From Vibrio astriarenae (lineage in GTDB: Bacteria > Pseudomonadota > Gammaproteobacteria > Enterobacterales > Vibrionaceae): a DNA stretch of 64,000 nucleotides. Location of the stretch: the NCBI RefSeq assembly GCF_010587385.1, contig NZ_CP047475.1, positions 496,001 to 560,000 of the forward strand, given 5' to 3'. The notes under the pieces are model-generated. The model saw nothing but the letters and a program-made list of their open reading frames with translations. It made no database searches and was not told the origin of the DNA. The translations under genes were made by a program, and so were the position numbers. Every line of letters begins with the position of its first letter. Within the stretch, counting starts at the first letter, position 1. Positions 42,182 through 51,397 of the stretch are shown here, piece by piece.

Positions 42182-43006
42182 TTGAAAGTGTCTTCCGTTA
42201 TTAGTGACAGCTTAGAAGTGGTCAAGCTATTGCAAATTACCGATACTCACCTTTTCTCGGATGAGGAAGGGGCGCTGCTCAACGTCAATACTCGTGATAG
42301 CTTCCAAGCGGTTGTGGAGATGATCCAGGCCGAGAGCGTCGAGTTTGACGCGATAGTGGCGACAGGCGATATCTCGCAAGATCACAGTGCACACTCCTAC
42401 CAACGTTTTCTCGATGGTATCGCCCCACTGGTTAAGCCTTGCTTTTGGCTGCCAGGAAACCACGATTTTCAACCTAGCATGGGTGAAGTGCTACCTTCCA
42501 ATCAAGTGCAAGCTGTTGAGCACACACTATTGGGCAAGCACTGGCAGGTCGTTGTATTGGACTCTCAGGTTGTCGGCAAGCCTCACGGTCGATTGAGCGA
42601 TCAACAGTTGGACCTTCTGGACTCAAAATTGTCAGAACATAGCGCACGACATACTCTTGTCTTACTGCATCATCATCCAGTGCTAGTGGGAAGCGCTTGG
42701 CTTGATCAGCACACACTCAAAGACAGCGATGACTTTTGGAGTGTGGTTGAGAAGCACCAGAATGTGAAAGCGGTGCTGTGCGGTCATGTTCACCAAGACT
42801 TTGACCACAAACGCGGTGATGTAAGGGTGATGGCGACGCCGTCCACTTGTGTGCAATTTAAACCTCGCTCGACTGATTTTGCGCTTGATAATCAGGCCCC
42901 TGGCTGGCGTGAGTTATCTTTGCATGCGTGTGGCAAGGTAGAGACACGAGTTAAGCGTTTAAATAGTACTAAATTTATGCCAGATTTTGCCTCAGGCGGC
43001 TATTAA
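42182..43006 (+). CDS. cpdA: 3',5'-cyclic-AMP phosphodiesterase CpdA
   Basis: A 274-residue metallophosphoesterase that hydrolyses cAMP to AMP. Metal-site motifs appear in order: QITDTHLF, TGDISQDH, PGNHDFQP, LLHHHPVLVG and CGHVHQDF. The start is probably a TTG at 42182; a GTG two codons later is the alternative. The stop TAA shares its last A with the yqiA ATG. It sets cellular cAMP and thereby CRP activity; a candidate CRP site is present at 20 kb in this window. Confidence 0.94.
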   Translation: MKVSSVISDSLEVVKLLQITDTHLFSDEEGALLNVNTRDSFQAVVEMIQAESVEFDAIVATGDISQDHSAHSYQRFLDGIAPLVKPCFWLPGNHDFQPSMGEVLPSNQVQAVEHTLLGKHWQVVVLDSQVVGKPHGRLSDQQLDLLDSKLSEHSARHTLVLLHHHPVLVGSAWLDQHTLKDSDDFWSVVEKHQNVKAVLCGHVHQDFDHKRGDVRVMATPSTCVQFKPRSTDFALDNQAPGWRELSLHACGKVETRVKRLNSTKFMPDFASGGY

Positions 43007-43593
43007 TGGGCTCTAAACCGAGCTTACTGCTCTATATCCACGGTTTTAACAGTAGCCCTCAGTCGTTGAAGGCGAATCTGATGCGCGACTACTGTGCGCA
43101 ATATCGTTCGGACATCAAAGTCGTTATCCCTCAAATGGCCTGCTTTCCCAAGCAAGCCGCAACACAACTGCTAGAGCTCGTAGAGCATTATAAAGGCGAT
43201 TACCACATTGCCTTAGTCGGTAGCTCGCTTGGTGGGTATCTCAGTGTTTGGTTGAATTCACTGTATGGATGTAAAGCCGTGGTGGTTAACCCAGCCGTTA
43301 GACCCTATGAATTACTGCAAGACTTTCTCGGTGAGCAAGAAAACCCTTATACAGGTGAGCGCTATCTGCTCACAGCGCAGCATATTGATGAACTCAAAGC
43401 ATTGGATGTATCTGAACTCAGCAACCCTCAAGATTTTTGGTTGTTGCAGCAAACGGAAGACGAAGTTCTCGATTACCGTCAGGCAGTCACGCGTTTTGCT
43501 CGTGCTAAACAGACGGTTGAAGAGGGGGGCGATCATAGCTTTATCGGCTTTGAGCGTTACCCGAAAGCGATCATTGAATTTCTTAAACTTTGA
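43006..43593 (+). CDS. yqiA: alpha/beta-hydrolase esterase YqiA
   Basis: A 195-residue esterase of the YqiA family. Visible features are the oxyanion block YIHGFNSSP near the N terminus, the nucleophile elbow GSSLGGYLS (about 69-77), and the C-terminal GGDHSF with the catalytic His. The natural substrate is unknown; E. coli YqiA acts on short acyl esters. It starts within the cpdA stop codon (TAATG), so it is translationally coupled, and precedes parE by 226 bases. Confidence 0.92.
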   Translation: MGSKPSLLLYIHGFNSSPQSLKANLMRDYCAQYRSDIKVVIPQMACFPKQAATQLLELVEHYKGDYHIALVGSSLGGYLSVWLNSLYGCKAVVVNPAVRPYELLQDFLGEQENPYTGERYLLTAQHIDELKALDVSELSNPQDFWLLQQTEDEVLDYRQAVTRFARAKQTVEEGGDHSFIGFERYPKAIIEFLKL

Positions 43594-43669
43594 GTAACTT
43601 CCGTACACTCATTGCGGGAACAATCATATTTTTACCTGATAGTCAGCCAACTCGCTTGACATAATGCGG

Positions 43670-43698
43670 TTGGGGTCAGACTATGATGCCCCTATACT
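43670..43698 (+). promoter_or_regulatory. possible sigma70 promoter of parE
   Basis: TTGGGG, a 17-base spacer, then TATACT, about 122 bases before the parE start. The 226-base gap shows no terminator, so parE may also be read from the upstream operon. A competing TTGACA at 43656 has no well-spaced -10. Confidence 0.35.
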
Positions 43699-43819
43699 TT
43701 TGCATTGCTAGGTGAATAATCATCACCTGTTTCTCTGCTTTTTGCTGACTTTTGCTTAAAAGCGTCATACAAAGCCTGCAAAGTACCCTTTTACTTATCT
43801 ACGTTTATTATTCCGTACT

Positions 43820-45700
43820 ATGACAGAACAATATAATGCTGGAGCCATTGAGGTTCTTAATGGTTTAGAACCAGTGCGTCGCCGACCAGGGATGTATACG
43901 GATACAGCGCGCCCTAACCACTTGGGCCAAGAAGTTATCGATAACAGTGTCGATGAAGCGCTAGCTGGACATGCCTCTAAGGTGCAAGTCATTCTGCATG
44001 CCGACCAATCACTCGAAGTGATCGATGATGGTCGTGGTATGCCTGTCGATATCCACCCAGAAGAGAAGATCTCTGGTGTGGAACTGATTTTTTGTAAGCT
44101 GCATGCTGGTGGTAAGTTCTCCAATAAGAACTATCAATTCTCAGGCGGTCTTCACGGTGTCGGTATTTCCGTGGTTAACGCACTTTCAAAGCGCGTCGAG
44201 GTGACCGTTCGCCGCGAGGGTCAAGTCTACGAGATGGCCTTCGAGAATGGCAATAAGGTTGAAGAACTGACCGTAACGGGTACGTGTGGTCGCCGCAATA
44301 AAGGCACCAGCGTTCATTTTTGGCCTGATGCCAGCTATTTCGATTCAGCGAACTTCTCAGTAACGCGTTTGGTGAATAACCTGCGTGCAAAAGCGGTACT
44401 GTGTCCGGGGCTCGAGATCACCTTTAGCGATAAGGTGAATGGTAAAGAGCACCGCTGGCTATACGAAGATGGCTTGAAAGACTACCTTGCTGAAGGCGTT
44501 AAAGGCTATCCAGTTCTGCCTGAAAAGCCATTTACGGGTGAATTTTCTGCAGAAACGGAAGCGGCCACATGGGCAGTGATTTGGCAGCCAGAAGGCGGCG
44601 AGATGATCACTGAAAGCTATGTGAACCTGATTCCAACAGCTCAAGGTGGTACCCACGTTAACGGTCTACGTCAGGGCTTGTTAGACGCGATGCGTGAATT
44701 CTGTGAGTTCCGCAATTTGCTTCCACGTGGCGTGAAACTGACCGGTGATGATGTCTTTGACCGCTGTTCATACGTACTATCGGTTAAGATGCAAGACCCT
44801 CAGTTTGCTGGTCAAACTAAAGAGCGCCTGTCTTCTCGTCAAACTGCGGCGTTTGTTTCAGGTGTGGTTAAAGATGCGTTTAGCCTATGGCTTAACGAGA
44901 AGCCACAGCTGGCAGAACTACTGGCTGAAGTGTGTATTGCCAATGCTCACCGCCGGATGCGAGCGAGCAAGAAGGTCGTGCGTAAGAAAGTGGCTTCTGG
45001 CCCCGCTCTGCCCGGCAAACTTACTGACTGCTCGGTTCAAGATTTAAACCGCACTGAAATCTTCTTTGTCGAGGGTGACTCGGCGGGCGGTTCGGCGAAA
45101 CAGGCACGCGATCGCGAGTTCCAAGCGGTGATGCCACTACGTGGTAAGATCCTTAATACTTGGGAGGTCTCTGCTGATCAGGTTCTTGCTTCTCAAGAAG
45201 TGCATGATATTTCAGTTGCTTTGGGTATTGACCCTGATAGCGATAACCTAGAAGGCTTGCGCTACGGTAAAATCTGTATCCTAGCCGATGCGGACTCGGA
45301 TGGCCTGCACATCGCGACACTTCTATGTGCTCTGTTTACTCGTCACTTCCGCGCACTGGTGGAAGCGGGTCATATCTACGTGGCAATGCCTCCTTTGTAT
45401 CGTATTGATTGCGGTAAAGAGGTGTTCTACGCACTCGATGATGATGAGAAAGAGGGCATCTTAGAGCGCCTATCGAAGAAAAAAGCCAAAATCAACGTGC
45501 AGCGATTCAAAGGTCTGGGTGAGATGAACCCACTGCAGTTGCGTGAAACGACCATGGATCCAAATACTCGTCGTTTGGTTCAGTTAACCATTGATGATAA
45601 TGAGCAGACCATGGAAATGATGGATATGTTGCTCGGTAAAAAGCGTGCGGATGACCGCCGTCACTGGCTGCAATCTAACGGCGATATGGCAGAGGTTTAA
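43820..45700 (+). CDS. parE: DNA topoisomerase IV subunit B (ParE)
   Basis: A 626-residue GHKL ATPase subunit that decatenates sister chromosomes with ParC. ATPase motifs: DNSVDEALAG (about 41-50), DDGRGMPVD and GGLHGVGISVVNALS. The TOPRIM motif is FFVEGDSAGGSAKQ with DADSDGLHI. The C-terminal block FKGLGEMNPLQLRETTMDP is complete. Only three bases separate it from parC, so the two subunits are cotranscribed. The subfamily is ParE, judged from adjacency to parC and from length (GyrB is longer). Confidence 0.97.
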   Translation: MTEQYNAGAIEVLNGLEPVRRRPGMYTDTARPNHLGQEVIDNSVDEALAGHASKVQVILHADQSLEVIDDGRGMPVDIHPEEKISGVELIFCKLHAGGKFSNKNYQFSGGLHGVGISVVNALSKRVEVTVRREGQVYEMAFENGNKVEELTVTGTCGRRNKGTSVHFWPDASYFDSANFSVTRLVNNLRAKAVLCPGLEITFSDKVNGKEHRWLYEDGLKDYLAEGVKGYPVLPEKPFTGEFSAETEAATWAVIWQPEGGEMITESYVNLIPTAQGGTHVNGLRQGLLDAMREFCEFRNLLPRGVKLTGDDVFDRCSYVLSVKMQDPQFAGQTKERLSSRQTAAFVSGVVKDAFSLWLNEKPQLAELLAEVCIANAHRRMRASKKVVRKKVASGPALPGKLTDCSVQDLNRTEIFFVEGDSAGGSAKQARDREFQAVMPLRGKILNTWEVSADQVLASQEVHDISVALGIDPDSDNLEGLRYGKICILADADSDGLHIATLLCALFTRHFRALVEAGHIYVAMPPLYRIDCGKEVFYALDDDEKEGILERLSKKKAKINVQRFKGLGEMNPLQLRETTMDPNTRRLVQLTIDDNEQTMEMMDMLLGKKRADDRRHWLQSNGDMAEV

Positions 45701-45703
45701 TGA

Positions 45704-47983
45704 ATGTCTACTGAGATTACATACGATGGCGTTGAACAATTGCCGATGCGCAAGTTCACCGAAGACGCTTATCTAAATTACTCAATGTACGTAATTATGG
45801 ACCGCGCATTGCCCTACATTGGCGATGGTTTGAAGCCGGTCCAGCGACGTATTATTTATGCGATGTCGGAGCTTGGTCTTTCGGCAGCAGCAAAATATAA
45901 AAAATCAGCACGTACCGTTGGTGACGTGTTGGGTAAATACCATCCGCACGGTGACTCAGCCTGTTATGAAGCGATGGTGTTAATGGCACAGCCGTTCTCA
46001 TACCGTTATCCGCTGGTGGATGGTCAAGGTAACTGGGGTGCTCCAGACGATCCGAAATCGTTCGCAGCAATGCGTTATACCGAAGCGAAACTGTCTAAGT
46101 TTGCCGAAGTTCTTCTCGGTGAGCTTGGTCAAGGTACCGTTGAGTGGCAACCTAACTTTGATGGCACGATGAAAGAGCCACAAATGTTGCCTGCACGTCT
46201 TCCACACATCCTGCTAAATGGTGTGACAGGCATTGCGGTCGGTATGGCAACGGATATTCCGCCGCACAATGTGCGTGAAGTCGCTGAAGCAACGGTTCAT
46301 TTGATCGATAACCCGAAAGCGGAACTGCAAGATGTGATGCAGTTTGTTAAGGGTCCAGATTACCCAACTGAAGCTGAAATTATCTCGCCTCAGTCTGACC
46401 TTGAAAAGATCTATCGTAATGGTCGTGGCAGCATCAAGATGCGTGCGGTATGGCATAAAGAGGGCTCAGAAATTGTCGTGACGGCATTGCCGCACCAAGT
46501 GTCTGGTTCTAAGTTGCTCGAGCAGATCGCAAATCAGATGCGTGCTAAGAAGCTACCTATGGTTGATGACTTACGTGATGAGTCAGACCATGAAAACCCG
46601 ACTCGTATCGTGATTGTGCCTCGTTCCAACCGAGTTGATACTGAACAGCTGATGAACCATCTGTTTGCATCGACAGACCTAGAGCGTAACTACCGCGTTA
46701 ACCTCAACATGATCGGTTTAGACAACCGCCCACAGGTGAAAGGCCTGGTTCAGATCTTGAGTGAGTGGATTGAGTTCCGTCGTGAAACCGTGCGTCGTCG
46801 TTTGCAGTATCGCTTAGATAAAGTACTGGCTCGCCTACACATCTTGGAAGGTTTATTGGTCGCTTACCTCAACTTGGATGAAGTGATTGAAATCATCCGT
46901 ACAGAGGACGAACCAAAAGCGGTTCTAATGCAGCGCTTTGGTATTACCGATATTCAAGCAGACGCGATTCTTGATACTAAACTTCGCCACCTTGCGAAGT
47001 TAGAAGAGATGAAGATTCGCGGTGAGCAAGATGAACTAGAAAAAGAGCGTGAAAAACTAGAACAGTTGCTTGGTTCTGAGCGTCGTATGAATACGCTACT
47101 GAAGAAAGAGATCAAAGCGGATGCTGAGAAGTACGGTGATGATCGTCGTTCACCACTGGTAGAGCGCGCAGAAGCAAAAGCACTGACTGAACGCGATCTT
47201 GTGCCAAGTGAGCCAATCACGGTTGTCCTTTCTGACAAGGGTTGGATTCGCCACGCTAAAGGTCACGATGTGGATGCAACTGGCCTAAACTATAAATCGG
47301 GCGACAAATACCTTGCTCATGCTCGTGGTAAGAGTAATCAACAAGCGGTGTTCTTGGGTAATGATGGTCGTAGCTACTCACTTGAATCGCACTCGCTGCC
47401 ATCTGCACGCAGCCAAGGTGAGCCAATCACAGGTCGACTCAACGTAGCAGCGGGGACAAACATCACTCAGGTGGTGATGGGTGATGACGAAGCGCTGTGG
47501 CTGATTGGTTCAGATGCTGGCTATGGGTTTGTGTGTAAGGGCAGTGATATGCTGTCGAAAAACCGTAGCGGTAAAGCGCTGGTTACCTTGCCACAAAACT
47601 CGCAAGTCATGACACCACTGGCGATTAGTGACCTCGATACAGATGAGATCTTAGCGATCACCAACCAAGGTCGCATGTTGATGTTCCCAATCAAGGACTT
47701 ACCACAGTTAGGTAAGGGTAAAGGTAATAAGATCATCAATATCCCTGCGGCGAAGGCAAAAGAGCGTGAAGAGTTTGTCTCTCACTTGATGCCGGTGCCT
47801 CAAGGCGCAACGTTAACCTTGTATGCAGGTAAACGTAAGCTTGGTTTGAAGCCTGCGGATCTGGATAACTTCCGAGGTGAGCGAGGTCGTCGCGGTGGTC
47901 TTCTGCCAAGAGGATTGCAGCGTGTGACGCGCATTGAGGTCGAGTCCGCTGCTCACAGCAATGAAGACGTTGAAGAGTCCTAA
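45704..47983 (+). CDS. parC: DNA topoisomerase IV subunit A (ParC)
   Basis: A 759-residue cleavage subunit. The active-site tyrosine is Tyr125 in [10 protein letters not shown]. The quinolone-resistance region [14 protein letters not shown] keeps the sensitive-type Ser85 and Glu89 (E. coli Ser80 and Glu84). The long coiled coil (about 430-490) and the C-terminal beta-pinwheel with its degenerate repeats follow. It forms the A2B2 enzyme with ParE. A bidirectional terminator follows. Confidence 0.97.
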   Translation: MSTEITYDGVEQLPMRKFTEDAYLNYSMYVIMDRALPYIGDGLKPVQRRIIYAMSELGLSAAAKYKKSARTVGDVLGKYHPHGDSACYEAMVLMAQPFSYRYPLVDGQGNWGAPDDPKSFAAMRYTEAKLSKFAEVLLGELGQGTVEWQPNFDGTMKEPQMLPARLPHILLNGVTGIAVGMATDIPPHNVREVAEATVHLIDNPKAELQDVMQFVKGPDYPTEAEIISPQSDLEKIYRNGRGSIKMRAVWHKEGSEIVVTALPHQVSGSKLLEQIANQMRAKKLPMVDDLRDESDHENPTRIVIVPRSNRVDTEQLMNHLFASTDLERNYRVNLNMIGLDNRPQVKGLVQILSEWIEFRRETVRRRLQYRLDKVLARLHILEGLLVAYLNLDEVIEIIRTEDEPKAVLMQRFGITDIQADAILDTKLRHLAKLEEMKIRGEQDELEKEREKLEQLLGSERRMNTLLKKEIKADAEKYGDDRRSPLVERAEAKALTERDLVPSEPITVVLSDKGWIRHAKGHDVDATGLNYKSGDKYLAHARGKSNQQAVFLGNDGRSYSLESHSLPSARSQGEPITGRLNVAAGTNITQVVMGDDEALWLIGSDAGYGFVCKGSDMLSKNRSGKALVTLPQNSQVMTPLAISDLDTDEILAITNQGRMLMFPIKDLPQLGKGKGNKIINIPAAKAKEREEFVSHLMPVPQGATLTLYAGKRKLGLKPADLDNFRGERGRRGGLLPRGLQRVTRIEVESAAHSNEDVEES

Positions 47984-48003
47984 AACAAGATTTTAGCTGA
48001 CTA

Positions 48004-48039
48004 AAAAAATGCCCTGAACATGAGTTCAGGGCATTTTTT
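48004..48039. terminator. bidirectional terminator between parC and degS
   Basis: A 10-base GC-rich stem TGCCCTGAAC / GTTCAGGGCA, extended by paired A and T runs, with loop ATGA. It suits both convergent genes. Confidence 0.92.
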
Positions 48040-48058
48040 ATTCAGAGGATTGAGCCGC

Positions 48059-49141
48059 CTATTGCGGTATAAAGTCTCGTGAATCTTCTCCAACAGTGAC
48101 CTGTAACTCCAGCTCTTTACCATCACGTAATACGACGATATTAATACGGGTGCCAGGACGTAAGTCGGTGACTTGATCCATCACACTCTGTTTACCGCTG
48201 ACCTTTTGGCCATCAATCGTTAAGATAATGTCTTGAGTTTCGAAGCCGGCTTCGGCAGCAGGACCGTTCGGATCAATACCCAATACAACGATGCCACCGC
48301 GATGATTATCACCAAGAAGCCTTGCGGTGACGGAGTTGATATCCTGCCCATCGACGCCGATGTAGCCACGGATCACTCGGCCGTCAGCAATGATTTTTTC
48401 CATGATTCGCTTCGCCAGAATATAAGGAATGGCAAAGGAAATACCATAGGTCTCAAGCTCCGTCGCTTGCTGGAAAGAGGCGGTATTGATACCGACTAAT
48501 TCACCACGCGTGTTGACCAGTGCGCCGCCAGAATTACCCTCGTTTATGGCCGCGTCGGTTTGAATAAAGGACTGTCGACCATCAGCGCTGATGGATGAGC
48601 GACCTGTCGCGGAGATGATACCTAATGTGGTGGTTTGACCCAGGTTATATGGATTACCAATAGCTAACACAATATCGCCCACTTGCGCCTTGTATTCTTC
48701 ATTTTGTGGAATAACCGGGAGGTTCTCTCCCTCAACGCGTAAAACCGCAATGTCAGTTCGGCGGTCAACACCAACAACTTGCGCAGCAGCCACTCGACCA
48801 TCTTGCAGAGCAACAATAATTTGGTCAGCAAGTGCCACTACATGGTAGTTGGTTATGATGTAGCCTTTGCTATCGACGATGACACCAGACCCCAGCCCTT
48901 GCGTGGATAGCTGAGTTCTTGAGCTTTCCGTGTATTTACGGCTGTATATGTTTACGACGGCAGGAGCCGCTTCTCGAACGGCTTCTTTGAACGAAACTTG
49001 TAGTTGTTGAATGCTATCTGGCTGTGGTGCAGCGTAATCTGGCAGCACTTGTTGACGCAGGGAAGGCATAGCGAGCAGTAAGAGTGCAGCCGTAGCGAGA
49101 CCAAGCCCAACAGAGCGCAAGAGAAAGTTAACAATATGCAC
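48059..49141 (-). CDS. degS: site-1 protease DegS
   Basis: A 360-residue inner-membrane serine protease with one N-terminal anchor (about 5-25), a trypsin-like domain with His100, Asp130 and Ser204 (GNSGGAL), and a single PDZ domain (about 260-350). The single PDZ and the anchor distinguish it from DegP/DegQ. It senses exposed porin C termini and cuts RseA to free sigmaE. The start is a GTG at 49141, after GAGG; the resulting MHIVNFLLRSVGLG aligns with DegS. A terminator separates it from the upstream degQ. Confidence 0.95.
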   Translation of the reverse strand: MHIVNFLLRSVGLGLATAALLLLAMPSLRQQVLPDYAAPQPDSIQQLQVSFKEAVREAAPAVVNIYSRKYTESSRTQLSTQGLGSGVIVDSKGYIITNYHVVALADQIIVALQDGRVAAAQVVGVDRRTDIAVLRVEGENLPVIPQNEEYKAQVGDIVLAIGNPYNLGQTTTLGIISATGRSSISADGRQSFIQTDAAINEGNSGGALVNTRGELVGINTASFQQATELETYGISFAIPYILAKRIMEKIIADGRVIRGYIGVDGQDINSVTARLLGDNHRGGIVVLGIDPNGPAAEAGFETQDIILTIDGQKVSGKQSVMDQVTDLRPGTRINIVVLRDGKELELQVTVGEDSRDFIPQ

Positions 49142-49234
49142 CAGTTGTGTGCCTCATCCATTAACAAGGGAAAGATTTGCTAAGGATAGCATTGTGGTTA
49201 AAGACAAACCACATTATCAATCTGTTTTTGCTGT

Positions 49235-49259
49235 AAAAAAGGCACGCGAGGTGCGTGCC
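49235..49259 (-). terminator. Rho-independent terminator of degQ
   Basis: Read on the minus strand, the stem GGCACGC / GCGTGCC with loop ACCTC is followed by TTTTTT. It ends the degQ transcript before degS. Confidence 0.88.
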
Positions 49260-49294
49260 CTTTGGTCAAAACATGCGGCTTATTTAAGCACGAT

Positions 49295-50662
49295 TTAACG
49301 AATCACTAGATAGAGTGTTCTCTCTCCACGCTGGACATTCAGCGCTAGTACACCATCCGTTTTCTCAGCGATGCTTCTTAGCTCAGCTAAGTTCTTCACT
49401 CTGTGGCGGTTGACGCCAATAATGATATCGCCTTGTTGTAATTGATAGGACTCCGCCGGTGAGCCTTTGAGTACGCTTGAAACTTTCACGCCAGAAATTG
49501 CATCTTGATCGGTGGTGTTTGTCAGCTCGGCACCCGTCAACCCTGGGTGTAGTTTGTCTGCTGATGTTTTCATGTTGCTCTGTTCGCCCAGAGTGACATC
49601 AAATTTCATCGACTTGCCATCGCGGACCACGCCAAGTTCAATCTCTTTACCCGCTCCAAGTGTCGCGACTTTCGCGCGCAGCTCGCTAAAGGTGTTAATC
49701 TTACGGCCATTGATTGACACAATGATATCACCCGCCTCTAACCCTGCTTTATCGGCTGCACTATCAGGAACAACTTGGCTAACAAAAGCGCCTTTGCTTG
49801 ACTCATAACCTAATGCTTCAGCCAGTTCAGATGTCACTTCACCACCCTGAACGCCGAGCATGCCACGTTTTACTTCGCCAAACTCGAGGATTTGGTCCGT
49901 GAGGTTCTTCATCATATTCGATGGAATAGCAAAACCAATACCGATGTTCCCACCGTTTGGACCGAGGATTGCTGTGTTGATACCAATCAACTCGCCATTG
50001 AGGTTAACGAGTGCGCCCCCTGAGTTACCACTGTTAATGGCGGCATCAGTTTGGATAAAGTTTTCAAAGTTCTCAAGATTCAGGCCACTTCGACCAAGGG
50101 CTGAGACAATGCCTGATGTGACGGTTTGTCCAAGTCCAAACGGGTTACCGATCGCCACAGTAAAGTCTCCGACTCTTAAACTGTCTGAATCGGCAACGGA
50201 AATTTGGGTGAGATTTTTAGGCTTATCAACTTTCAGTAGCGCAACATCGGACATCTCGTCGCCACCGATCAGTTCAGCGTCATACTCGCGCCCATCATGC
50301 AGTTTGATGCGGATCTTGTCCGCACCATTAATCACATGATAGTTGGTCACAATGTGCCCTTTCTTGGCATCAATGATGACGCCAGAACCTAACCCACGGA
50401 AAGGGCGCTCTTGAATTTGTTCGGTGGGGAATTCTGGACCAAAAAAGAACTGAAATGGTTCGGGAATTTGCTGGCGTGCGGTTTGTGTTCCTTCAACGGC
50501 AATACTGACAACCGCAGGTGTGACTTTTTCAAGCATAGGTGCAAGGCTAGGTAGTTGCTCACCCTGAACTGAGAGAGGTAATGCTGCTTGAGCAGACACG
50601 GGGGAAAGAGCCATCCCCAGACTAAGAGAAAGTGCGGTTAGAGCTAGCAAAGGTTTTTTCAT
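49295..50662 (-). CDS. degQ: periplasmic serine endoprotease DegQ/DegP (HtrA family)
   Basis: A 455-residue HtrA protease-chaperone with a cleavable signal peptide (MKKPLLALTALSLSLGMALS), a triad of His109, Asp139 and Ser214, and two C-terminal PDZ domains (about 260-350 and 375-450). It degrades or refolds damaged periplasmic proteins. Length and the tandem DegQ-DegS order favour DegQ, though the gene has a DegP-like sigmaE promoter and may do the DegP job; the two cannot be separated safely from sequence. It is transcribed on its own. Confidence 0.9.
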   Translation of the reverse strand: MKKPLLALTALSLSLGMALSPVSAQAALPLSVQGEQLPSLAPMLEKVTPAVVSIAVEGTQTARQQIPEPFQFFFGPEFPTEQIQERPFRGLGSGVIIDAKKGHIVTNYHVINGADKIRIKLHDGREYDAELIGGDEMSDVALLKVDKPKNLTQISVADSDSLRVGDFTVAIGNPFGLGQTVTSGIVSALGRSGLNLENFENFIQTDAAINSGNSGGALVNLNGELIGINTAILGPNGGNIGIGFAIPSNMMKNLTDQILEFGEVKRGMLGVQGGEVTSELAEALGYESSKGAFVSQVVPDSAADKAGLEAGDIIVSINGRKINTFSELRAKVATLGAGKEIELGVVRDGKSMKFDVTLGEQSNMKTSADKLHPGLTGAELTNTTDQDAISGVKVSSVLKGSPAESYQLQQGDIIIGVNRHRVKNLAELRSIAEKTDGVLALNVQRGERTLYLVIR

Positions 50663-50752
50663 CTAATAACTCCTATCAATGTACCCAAGAATCCAATCTA
50701 AATTTGGCCAAGGCTTGAACCTAAAGCAAGAATTCTTTGATGCTATGGAGAC

Positions 50753-50780
50753 TTCGACTCGAAAACCTTAGCTAAGTTCC
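50753..50780 (-). promoter_or_regulatory. sigmaE promoter of degQ
   Basis: Read on the minus strand: GGAACTT (50780-50774), a 16-base spacer, then TCGAA (50757-50753). The -35 and the spacing match the sigmaE consensus exactly. The start of transcription would be about 83 bases before the degQ ATG. Confidence 0.78.
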
Positions 50781-50801
50781 TAATTTTATGTCAGAAGAAT
50801 G

Positions 50802-51278
50802 TTAAGAAGCTTTTGCAGTGACCACTTCTGGTGAGTGGATAATTTCTTTCTCTTCTTCTTTTAACAGACCAGTGGCCCCGTTCGCGTAGTCTTTAGGGGC
50901 TTGTTCGCTGTTAGACATCGGTTGCTCTTCTTTAATGTCGTCACGAGAGATCGAGCTTTTTTCTGTCGTTTCAGGTTTAGAGGCGAGCTTTGTAAATGGA
51001 TTATCTTGCTCTGGCAGTTGTGGCAGCAGTTCACGAGATGTCTCTGCCATATGCTGATAAAGCTTAGTGTAATCTTTGCCAATGGTATCGAGTAGAATTG
51101 CGGTTTGAGCAAAGTGATCAGACAGTTCTTGGCGTTGCTGCTCTAATGTAAATTGGGCAGACTCTAAATCTTTTTGTAAGTGTTTTTGTTTTTTTGCGTC
51201 GGGAGCGGTAAAACGAGCTACGAAGTAACCAATAAGCGCACCAATCAGTAAGCCAACAATAGCGTAAATCCAAGGCAT
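50802..51278 (-). CDS. zapG: inner-membrane cell division protein ZapG (YhcB, DUF1043)
   Basis: A 158-residue protein with one N-terminal transmembrane helix (about 3-24, with small-residue repeats GLLIGALIGYFVA), a coiled-coil segment (about 30-95, HLQKDLESAQFTLEQQRQEL) and an acidic, disordered C-terminal tail. YhcB/ZapG links cell-wall synthesis, division and envelope growth in E. coli. It lies between degQ and the divergent zapE, the usual location. The C-terminal tail is longer than I would expect for the E. coli protein. Confidence 0.92.
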   Translation of the reverse strand: MPWIYAIVGLLIGALIGYFVARFTAPDAKKQKHLQKDLESAQFTLEQQRQELSDHFAQTAILLDTIGKDYTKLYQHMAETSRELLPQLPEQDNPFTKLASKPETTEKSSISRDDIKEEQPMSNSEQAPKDYANGATGLLKEEEKEIIHSPEVVTAKAS

Positions 51279-51397
51279 ATAGTTTCCTCTTTTAGTTATT
51301 TAACCTTTATGTAACCAGTCAATTACAATGGGGTTCGCTCCCATGTTACTATGAGTCGTACAGACGATAAAGAAAAATAGCCACGTCGAGGAAGGGA

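Noticed and set aside
43656..43687. TTGACA followed by TATGAT upstream of parE
   Set aside because: The spacer is 20 bases, too long for a normal sigma70 promoter; the TTGGGG/TATACT pair has better spacing, though it is still weak.
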